Assembly: GCF_029433095.1 (NCBI RefSeq)
Contig: NZ_JARNTX010000005.1
Location: 265,790 to 329,789, forward strand
Origin: Hymenobacter sp. YC55
GTDB lineage: Bacteria > Bacteroidota > Bacteroidia > Cytophagales > Hymenobacteraceae
DNA: 64,000 bases
Direction of reading: 5' to 3'
Shown here: positions 18,601 through 27,100 of the stretch, piece by piece
Layout of the letters: each line of letters opens with the position of its first letter
How positions within the stretch are numbered: position 1 is the first letter of the stretch
Notes under the pieces: generated by a model
Seen by the model: the letters and a program-made list of their open reading frames with translations, nothing else
The model's database searches: none
What the model was told of the DNA's origin: nothing
Made by a program: the position numbers and the translations under genes

Positions 18601-20953
18601 TGCGGTACAGCGGCGTACCACCTACTCCAGCCGGGTTGACGGTGACAGTGGTTTGGCTAGCGGCGCTGGTCTGGCCGCTGTTGTCAGTTACCACCAAGCT
18701 GAATACGTAGGAGCCGGCAACCAATCCGCTAACCGTAGGTGTGGCTACGGTTTTGCTGGAGAAGACGGCCGTGTTCGGGCCGCTCACCTGCGTCCAAGAG
18801 TAGCTGGCAATAGGACCATCATCGAAGCCGGAGCCGTTGAGCGTAGTGCTGCTAGTAGGCAGGGTAATGGCTTTGTTGGGGCCCGCATTAGCAGTCGGCG
18901 TGGTCGAATCATCGGCCCCTGAAGCCCAAAGCACCAACCGTTGCGCGAATATTCGGTTTTCGGCGCGGCTCAGGAAGGTGCCTTCCCCATTGTTCCAAAA
19001 AGCGTTCCGGTCGAAACAGCCGAGTACGCGGCCTTGCCCGACTTTGGCTATGGCCATGGCGGCATCAGCCGAGGTGATGTTTCCGTCTTGGGAATTGAGG
19101 TATGCCTGAGCAGACGGCAAATACGCCAGAATAGTGGCCGGGGCGCTGGTGCGGATGGGGCTGGCACCTTCTGCTTCTATCGTCACGCCCCCGTTTCTGT
19201 TGAACTTGTTGAGGTAGTGATTGACGGCCCACTGGTTGAGCGTGAAAACTGGCGCTCCGTTGTCGTGCAAAAACTGCATGCCGAACTGCTGCGTTAAGTC
19301 GTTGTCACTCACCGACCCTTCCGAGCTGTTCAGTCCGCCATTTTCCCACCCAAAAGCCGCATCCGACCACGCAACTAAGCCACCACCGGCATTCACCCAA
19401 GCGGCTACTGCCGTGCGCTCGGCTGCCGTGAACCGTCGGTTGTTGGAGCTCAGAATCACCACTTTGTACTTGTTGAGAGTGGCCGCATCCAGCGTAACGC
19501 TAGCATCTAGGGCTTGGGTGGTGCTAAAGCCAGCATCCTGAAGCACTTGGTTGAACTGCGACATGCCCCGGTCGCCGGTGTCGGTCAGCTTCATGTCGTG
19601 GATAGACGGTGGTATGCTGCCGTACAGATACAGCACCTGGGGCTTAGAGGTCGAAACGTTGAAGTTGACCGTAAGCGTAGCATCGGGGTAGCCGGCGGCC
19701 TTGGCCGTGACGGTAGCCGAGTAAGAGCCCGCCGTGCTAGCCGTGGCTGTCACTTTTACTTCCGTGCCGCCTAGCAGATCAATGGTGCCGGAAGTGGGAC
19801 TCACGCTAAGCCAAGACGGCAGCGTGCTGGTATCAATTGTGTAGGAGGGCGTGCCGCTCAGGGTCCACAGCACCGCTTCTTTGGTTGCGCTGGAGCCAAC
19901 GGCCGCCGACAAATTAAGCGTGGTGGGCAGGAAGCCAATCTTGTTGATGGGCGTGCTGGCCCAGCTAATCTTGCGGGCGGTGGTCTGTGGGTTGGTTGAT
20001 TGGTTGAGGCCACCATCGGCCACGAACAGCTCACTGCCAATAACTTCGGCGGCGGGGCCAAACAGGTTGACGGGCAGCGGAGTTTTCTCGGTCCAGCTGT
20101 CGGTAGCCGGATCATAGGTGGTCACCTTGTTGAGCACCACGTCCGTCCCGTTGATGCGGCCGCTACGGCCACCCACCAGGGTTACTTTACCGTCGAGCAC
20201 AAAGGTGCCCGGCTCGCTGTGCGAGCGGACGTACGGCATGTTCTTGAGCTGCGTCCAGGTGTCGGTTGAGGGGTCGTACATCTGCACTACATCCACGTCC
20301 TCGATGGGGCCGTCGTGGCCAGTCTGACCACCGAAGGCGTAGATTTTGCCGCCCACATTGGCTGAAGCAAAGTGGCAACGCGGAACGGGCATGCTGGCCG
20401 CAGTGGTCCAGCCAGCGGCGGTATTGCTCAGGTCGAGCACATAGTGCGCGGTAGCCCCGGTTTGCCGGTCGTCCAGCATACCGCCAAACGAGTGGAGCTT
20501 CCTCCCGACGCGTACCAACTGGTTGCCGCCGCTTCGTGTTGGCAGCTTTGGCCCAAAGCTCCACGTGTTAGAGTTTACATCGTAGATCTGTAGCAAGTCG
20601 GAGTTCGGGTCGCCGCCTAAGCCACCCAAAAAGCCACCGGCTACATACACCTTTGTGCCATCCACGGCAATACCCGCGTGGGTGACGGGATACGGCATAT
20701 CGGTTATGTATGCCCAGGTATTGGTGGTTGGGGTGTACACTTCACACTTGGGCGTGGTATGCACCTCGGGGTTGTCGAACCCCGAAAACACGTACATCTT
20801 GTTGTTGATCATCACACTGAACCCCACCCAGCGGGGGGTGCCGGTAGGGGCTATAGTGGTCCAGGTTTGGGCTGATGCAGTGGAAGGGAGCCACATCAGC
20901 AGTAAGGCACTTAGCAACTGCACCAGTGCCCATGGTGTAAATAATCTTCTCAT
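15686..20953 (-). CDS. Giant secreted kelch / PKD / malectin protein with T9SS sorting domain
   Basis: This 1755-residue exported protein has a signal peptide (residues 1-28, ends PSTASAQ). A kelch beta-propeller (about 30-330; repeats like KMYVFSGFDN and KIYAFGGQTGHDG) follows. Then come a BACON-like Ig segment (about 335-435) and a Rossmann-like region (about 437-690) of the glutamine-amidotransferase-like/DUF4350 type (YKVVILSSNNRRFT, WVNAGGGLVAWSD). Next are four PKD-like domains (pattern ANAG.DK.ITLP..S to VFSLVVTDN.GQ.S) alternating with three malectin-like domains (YRI.AGG to KISAIEVYRL). An Ig-like segment and a type A T9SS domain (VQVYPNPSEDGRYQV) finish it. It is probably a cell-surface carbohydrate-binding or adhesive protein; no catalytic residue is evident. 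Its DNA repeats match the neighbouring 2713-aa gene closely, so the two are paralogues exchanging sequence. Confidence 0.85.
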   Translation of the reverse strand: MRRLFTPWALVQLLSALLLMWLPSTASAQTWTTIAPTGTPRWVGFSVMINNKMYVFSGFDNPEVHTTPKCEVYTPTTNTWAYITDMPYPVTHAGIAVDGTKVYVAGGFLGGLGGDPNSDLLQIYDVNSNTWSFGPKLPTRSGGNQLVRVGRKLHSFGGMLDDRQTGATAHYVLDLSNTAAGWTTAASMPVPRCHFASANVGGKIYAFGGQTGHDGPIEDVDVVQMYDPSTDTWTQLKNMPYVRSHSEPGTFVLDGKVTLVGGRSGRINGTDVVLNKVTTYDPATDSWTEKTPLPVNLFGPAAEVIGSELFVADGGLNQSTNPQTTARKISWASTPINKIGFLPTTLNLSAAVGSSATKEAVLWTLSGTPSYTIDTSTLPSWLSVSPTSGTIDLLGGTEVKVTATASTAGSYSATVTAKAAGYPDATLTVNFNVSTSKPQVLYLYGSIPPSIHDMKLTDTGDRGMSQFNQVLQDAGFSTTQALDASVTLDAATLNKYKVVILSSNNRRFTAAERTAVAAWVNAGGGLVAWSDAAFGWENGGLNSSEGSVSDNDLTQQFGMQFLHDNGAPVFTLNQWAVNHYLNKFNRNGGVTIEAEGASPIRTSAPATILAYLPSAQAYLNSQDGNITSADAAMAIAKVGQGRVLGCFDRNAFWNNGEGTFLSRAENRIFAQRLVLWASGADDSTTPTANAGPNKAITLPTSSTTLNGSGFDDGPIASYSWTQVSGPNTAVFSSKTVATPTVSGLVAGSYVFSLVVTDNSGQTSAASQTTVTVNPAGVGGTPLYRIHAAGGALNTSIGAFAADQYYNGNGQTYGNTNPIAGTEDDALYQAERYGTSFGYAFPVSSGQQYRVVLHFAEIYATAVGQRVFDVSIEGSKVLDNYDIFKKAGTNVATTETFTTTVADDVLNLSFSSLAADGGVDNAKISAIEVYRLSSGTNQPPVANAGSDKTITLPANSTVLNGTGTDSDGTIVTYAWTQVSGPNTASFSNAATATPTVSGLVAGAYVFSLVVTDNAGQASAADQATVTVNPASTGGATAVYRIRAGGSAVSTSIGAFAADQYFNGGNAADTGNPIAGTADDALYQTERWGSMTYGLPVSNGTYTVKLHFAEIYWSAPGQRVFDVTAEGTKVLSAYDIVKKVGPNTATIETFTVTVTDGQLNLAFAPGASGADEPKVSAIEVLTTGSTTNQAPVANAGGDKTITLPTSSTILSGSGSDPDGNVVSYAWTQVSGPNMATFTDKTAAQPTVSGLAAGAYVFSLVVTDNAGQASAADQVTVTVNSAPTGGATAVYRLNAGGPAVSTSIGAFTADQYVTGGFPSGGGSAIAGTNDDVLYQTERWGSMTYALPVSNGTYTVKLHFAEVYWGAAGQRVFDVSAEGTKVLTAYDIVKKVGPNTAAIETFTVNVTDGFLTLAFAPGASGADEPKVSAIEVLTTGSTTNQAPVANAGGDKTITLPTSSTILSGSGSDPDGNVAGYAWTQVSGPNTATFTNKAVAQPTVSGLAAGAYVFSLVVTDNAGLASAPDQVNVTVNPAAGSGQQVVSFSLINADTDQPLQTLVAGQVLNLATLPTRNLNIRANTNPVTVGSVQFALSGAATQNRTETAAPYALFADASGDYYAWTPPVGSYSLVATPYTGAGATGTAGTPLTINFSVIDQAARTSASQSATVQATQTAKMSAQVQVYPNPSEDGRYQVLLPAAFQGEVNYTLVSAQGLIVRRGTAAVSSGTLALDFSQQMLAEGIYQLQLTSNKAQAHVKLQRR

Positions 20954-21107
20954 TGTTTGTGGAGTAGGAAAGTGTAGTTTGCTCTAATCAGGTCATCAAG
21001 CACGCCCTTTGCGTTAGCTGGTTCGGTGGATCGAACAAGCGGACTAGGGGCACATCGGAGGGGTATGGAAGGGAGTGTAATAGAGTGGTAAGTGGCCTGA
21101 TTGCATA

Positions 21108-21160
21108 ACGGCAGGTAGCTCAGTGATTAGTCGACGACCAACCACTAACCTACCTGCCGT
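21108..21160. terminator. Hairpin downstream of the 2713-aa gene
   Basis: ACGGCAGGTAG (21108-21118) pairs perfectly with CTACCTGCCGT (21150-21160), with partial inner pairing. It lies between the end of the 2713-aa gene (21182, minus) and the start of the 1755-aa gene (20953, minus), suggesting separate transcription units. There is no T run, so the terminator call is moderate. Confidence 0.5.
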
Positions 21161-21181
21161 AGTGCATCCTACTGCGGGGGA

Positions 21182-24100
21182 TTAGTGACGCTGAAGCTTG
21201 ACTTTAGCGTGTGCTTTGTCAGTAGTCAGTTGCAGATGGTAAATTCCTTCAGCTGGCATCTGCTGCGAGAAGTCGAGCAGAAGCGTGCTGCCATTAAGCG
21301 TTGCTTTGCCTTGGCGCACCAGGGCACCTTGGGCCGAAATAAGCGAGTAGCTTACCTCACCCTGGAAGACAGAAGGCAGCTGCACTTGGTAGCGCCCATC
21401 AGTCGACGGGTTAGGATAAACCTGCACCAGCTCACTTACGTTGGCTACCTGCGCCGCCTGTACGGTCGAGGTGGTAGCAAGCGTGCTTGCGCTAGTGCTA
21501 GTAGCCGCGCTGGTACGAGCAGCCGTGGTAGAAGTGGTTAACACCTCGATAGCTGAGACTTTGGGTTCGTCCTTGCCGGTCGTTCCCTTGGTAAAGGCCA
21601 GGTTCAGCGTGCCGTCGGTCACCGTCACGGTCAGTGTCTCGACTCTAGCTGTGTTCTGACCAACTTTGGACAGAATGTCGTAGGCGGTGAACACCTTCGT
21701 GCCCTCGGCGGCGATGTCGAACACGCGCTGGCCGGCAGCACCCCAGTACACCTCAGCAAAGTGGAGCTTGACGGTGTAGGTGCCGTTGGTCACGGGCAGG
21801 TTATAGGTCATCGTGCCCCAGCGCTCGGTCTGGTACAACACATCATCGACGGTGCCAGCAATGGCCGAGCCGCCGCCGGAGGGGAAGCCGCCCGTCACAT
21901 ACTGGTTGTCGGCCGAGAAGGTCATGCCCGAGGTAGTCAGGGCCGGGCCACCCGCGTTGAGGCGGTAGACCGGCGTGCCGGCAACGGCCGGGTTCACTAC
22001 CACCGTTACTTGATCTGCGGGACTGGCCAAACCAGCATTATCTGTTACCACCAGACTGAATACATAAGACCCAGCGATGAGCCCGCTGACGCTGGGTTGG
22101 GCCACTGTCTTGTCGGTGAAGACAGCTGTGTTTGGGCCGCTCACTTGCGTCCAGGCATACGTTATGATAGTGCCATCATCCGTGCCGGAACCATTTAACG
22201 TTACGTTGTTTATTGGCAGCGTAATAGCTTTGTCAGCCCCAGCGTTAGCCACTGGCGTCGCGTTAGCGGCAGCATTGACTGTTACCGTCACTTGGTCGGC
22301 AGGACTAGCTAAGCCCGCGTTGTCCGTGACGATCAAACTGAACACATACGGGCCGGCCACCAAGTTACTAACCGTGGGCTGCGCTACCGTTTTGCTGGTG
22401 AAGACAGCCGTGCTTGGGCCGCTCACTTGCGTCCAGGCATAGGTCAAGGGGCTACCCTCGGCATCCGTGCCTGCGCCTAGCAGCTGAACATTGCTAACGG
22501 GCAGCGTAATGGTTCTGTCGGCGCCAGCATTGGCCACGGGGGCTGTGTTGGCCGCACCCGTGGACAGCACTTCGATGGCCGACACTTTGGGTTCGTCCTT
22601 GCCGGTCGTTCCCTTGGTAAAGGCCAGGTTCAGCGTGCCGTCGGTCACCGTCACGGTCAGTGTCTCGACTCTAGCTGTGTTCTGACCAACTTTGGACAGA
22701 ATGTCGTAGGCGGTGAACACCTTCGTGCCCTCGGCGGCGATGTCGAACACGCGCTGGCCGGCAGCACCCCAGTACACCTCAGCAAAGTGGAGCTTGACGG
22801 TGTAGGTGCCGTTGGTCACGGGCAGGTTATAGGTCATCGTGCCCCAGCGCTCGGTCTGGTACAACACATCATCGACGGTGCCAGCAATGGCCGAGCCGCC
22901 GCCGGAGGGGAAGCCGCCCGTCACATACTGGTTGTCGGCCGAGAAGGTCATGCCCGAGGTAGTCAGGGCCGGGCCACCCGCGTTGAGGCGGTAGAGGGCA
23001 GTGACGCTGCCGGAGGAAGCGGGGCTGACGATCACCGTCACCTGGTCGGCAGAACTTGCGAGGCCGGCGTTGTCGGTGACCACCAGGCTGAACACATACG
23101 AGCCGGCAATTAAGCTGTTAACCGTAGGTTGAGCTACGGCCTTGTTGGTGAAGACAGCCGTGTTCGGGCCGCTCACTTGCGTCCAGGCATACGTTATGAT
23201 AGTGCCATCATCCGTGCCGGAACCGTCCAGGGTGGTAGTACTTACCGGCAGCGTAATGGCTTTGTCAAGCCCGGCGTTGGCTACTGGTGTAGCGTTGGCG
23301 GCGGAATTAACGGTCACGGTTACTTGATCCGCTGTACTAGCTAGTCCGGCGTTGTCCTTCACGATGAGGCTGAACACGTAAGCGCCAGCTACCAAATTGC
23401 CTACACTAGGAGCTGCTACGGCGGCATTAGAGAACGTAGCAATATTCGGTCCGCTTACTTGGGTCCAGGCATAGGTAATAACGTTGCCATCCGAGTCGGT
23501 ACCCGAGCCAGATAGGGTAGTTGTATTAGCTGGCAGTGTTACAGTTTTGTCAGGGCCAGCATTGGCTACTGGTGGTACATTGGCTGCAGCATTTACGGTT
23601 ATTGTCACTTGGTCGGCGGGGCTAGCTAGTCCGGCGTTGTCCCTCACAATTAAGCTAAACACATACGCGCCAGCTACCAGCCCACTAACAGTAGGAGTAG
23701 CGATGGTTGTGCTAGAGAAAGTAGCGGTATTCGGCCCACTGACTTGCGTCCAGGCGTAGCTGACAATGCTGCCGTCGGTATCAGTGCCTGAGCCAGCCAA
23801 TGCGGTGCTGCTGGCAGGCAACGTCACAGTCTTGTCGGGGCCAGCATTGGCTACTGGGGCAGCGTTAGCCGCCGCGTTGACGGTTACGGCTACTTGGTCG
23901 GCAGTGCTAGCCTGACCCGCATCGTCGGTCACAACCAAGCTGAACACGTATGGGCCGGCAATCAGTCCACTAACAGTAGGTACGGCTGCGGTTTTGCTGG
24001 AGAAAATAGCGGTGTTTGGTCCGCTGACTTGCGTCCAGGCGTAGCTAGCAATTGTGCCATCGGAGTCGGTGCCCGAGCCAGTAAGAATAACAGTGCTTTC

Positions 24101-27100
24101 GGGCAGTGTCGTGCTCTTATCAGGACCAGCATTTGCCACTGGTGCTGCATTGGGCGTGGCAGTAGTCAATACTTCAATGGCCGACACTTTGGGCTCATCG
24201 GCCCCAGCCGTTCCCTTCGTGAAAGCAATGGTGAGTTGGCCGTCCGTTACGGTAGCGGTGAAGGTTTCGGTGGTAGCCGTGTTCTGGCCCACTTTCTTCA
24301 CGATGTCATAGGCTGTGAGCACCTTAGTGCCCTCAGCCGTCACGTCAAATACACGCTGACCAGCATTGCTCCAGTACACCTCGGCGAAGTGAAGCTTCAC
24401 GGTGTAAGTGCCATTGCTAACCGGTAGGTTATACGACATCGTACCCCAGCGCTCGGTCTGATACAGGGCATCATCGGTGGTACCCGCAATAGGATTTTGC
24501 GTGTCGGCGGCAGTACCGCCGCTGAAATACTGGTCCGCCTCGAAGGTGCCAATAGACGCGCTAACCGCTGAGCCACCTGCATTCACACGGTAAATTGGCG
24601 CCACCCCTGCCGGAACCGGATTCACCTTGACTACTATTTGGTCGGCGGTGCTGGCTTGGTTTTCGTTGTCGGTGACGATAAGGCTGAACACATACGAGCC
24701 GGCTACCAGGTTATTAAGCGTTGGAGCCGCCACGTTTTTGTTGGAGAAGATAGCCGTATTAGGTCCGCTTACCTGCGTCCACGCATAGTTGGCAATCGTG
24801 CCGTCCGTGTCGCTGCCCGAGCCACTTAGGCTCGTGCTGGTAGCGGGCAAGGAAACCGTCTTGTCGGGCCCGGCATTAGCCAGGGGGGGCTGGTTGGTGC
24901 CCGAGCTGAGGCGGTAGACCTCGATGGCCGAAATCTTGGCGTTGTCCACGCCCCCGTCAGCGGCCAGCGAGCTGAAGCTCAGGTTGAGCACATCATCGGC
25001 CACAGTGGTGGTGAAGGTCTCGGTGGTGGCCACGTTGGTGCCCACTTTCTTATAGATGTCGTAGTTGTCGAGCACCTTGCTGCCTTCTAGGCTCACGTCG
25101 AAGACGCGCTGGCCGACGGCGGTGGCGTAGATTTCGGCGAAGTGGAGCACGACGCGGTACTGCTGGCCGCTGCTGACGGGGAAGGCGTAGCCGAAGGAAG
25201 TGCCATAGCGCTCAGCTTGATACAGTGCGTCATCCTCCGTGCCCGTAATAGCATTGCCAGCATAATACGTACTACCGTTGCCGTTGAAGTTCTGGTCGGC
25301 CGAGAAGGTCCCAGTCGAAGTAGTTACGGCATCACCGCCCGCTCGAACACGGTACAGCGGTGCCATTCTGCCGCCTCCTTTAAGAGCCGTAACGGTGGTG
25401 TCGCCCGCGCCAGAGTGCGATACAACAAGCTTCGCGGTTTGAGTGCCCCCAACAGCCGTGCTGAATTTTACGGGGACTTCAATGCTCTTCCCAGCCGCAA
25501 CAACGAAAGGCAGGATGTAAGGAGTGGTATAAGAGAAGGACGACGATCCGCTGAGCGTAACGGCCGATACCAAAACGGCTTGGTTGCCATCCGTATTGGT
25601 TAGCTTGACCGTCCGGGTGCTATCCGTATTCGGAGCCTGGAAACCGTAATCCAAAGTAGCTACTGCCGTCAGCTTGCTCGGCGTAAGAGCAGTGCCATTC
25701 GGCGAGGTAGGAGCGAAAAGGTAGAATGCTTCTTGGGAAGAGGCCAGCGAAGTTCCTCCTTGCGTGGTAGCGCCAGCAGCCAAGTATACACCGCTGTTGC
25801 TGACAATGGCCTGCGTGCTGTGGCGGCCTGCCTGTAGGTCGGCCACCCGGCGCCAGGTGTTGGTTGTTACGTCCAGCGAATGTGTCTCTTTGTGTGCCGT
25901 AGCTAGGCTGCTTTCGCCGCCGATAACGAGCAATTCAGTGCCTAATACCGCTGTAGCGGTGCCAGCCCGTGGGGTGGGTAAGTTGCTCGCATTGGGTAGC
26001 GTCGACCATTTGCCGGTCGTGAAATCGTACACGTCTACTTCAGCAACCGTCAATTCGACGGGTTGGTTGGTCGACACAGACGAGCGGCGGCCACCCACCA
26101 AGTACAACTTATCGTCGACGATGGTAGCGTTGAAATGGTCACGGGCGCGCGGCGCATCAGCCAAGGCTTTCCAGGTGTTGGTGGCAGGGTCGTACTCATC
26201 AAACCACGACACCCAACCGGCCCAGTGCCCATCGGTGATGCCACCTACCATGTAGATTTTGTCTTTATACACCACCGTGCCTGCCGATCCACGCCGGCGT
26301 GCCTGCGGAATAGTGCCGCCCACTTTCCATTTGTCGGAGACGGGGTTGTAGACGTACACGTTCGGTACCGGAATTTCGCGCGGATACGTCCCGTTCATAG
26401 CGCCCATGGCGTAGATGAGGCCATCCAGCGTCACGGCTTGAAAATTACTGAGTTCTACGGGTGGTGCTGCTTTCGTCGCCCAGCTCTTGGCGGTTGGGTT
26501 GTACTCCTGCACGGGCTGCGTGCCCCGGCCCCCGAGCAAGTAAAACTTGTTGCCGGCAGCAACATAGGCGTTTTCTTGCCGCCCCGTAAAATTGCCAGTA
26601 GTTGGTGCTACCGTGCTCCAGGTACCCAAGGCAGTTACCTGATCCGCAGTTACGTAGATAAAGTCCCACGAGGCCCCAAAAGGGGATGCGCCGCGCGAGG
26701 TAGCGATCAAGCCTACCGCATAAGACTTGCCGCTTTGTACCGCCGCCAGCAGTGCCCCACTCAGTTGTATGGGGCTACCTATGTTGGTTATGGTGCTACC
26801 ACCATTAATGGCATACTTGACTTGTACTGTACCTGCGGCCGGGTTTACTGCGAAGAAGAAGTCGATGGACGTGCTTGGCAGCCCGCCGGGTAAAGCAAAG
26901 TTGGTGGTAACCGGTACGCCAGCATTCTCATGTACAATCTGCAATCCTCCTGCGCCGCCGTTTGCGGCTAAGGCAATCTTTAGATAGTTGTCTTGGTCGC
27001 CAGTACCTAGGTAGATGCCTTGCGATTGAGAGCCCTGTGGCGCTTGACCACCGAAGAAAGAAGCTAGCATTCGCCCTTGCACGGTAAAGGGCGAACCGGT

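Noticed and set aside
16300..25400. Regularly repeated sequences suggesting CRISPR or tandem satellite
   Set aside because: The repeats are protein-coding PKD and malectin modules of several hundred bases, in frame, with no short spacer pattern or cas genes.
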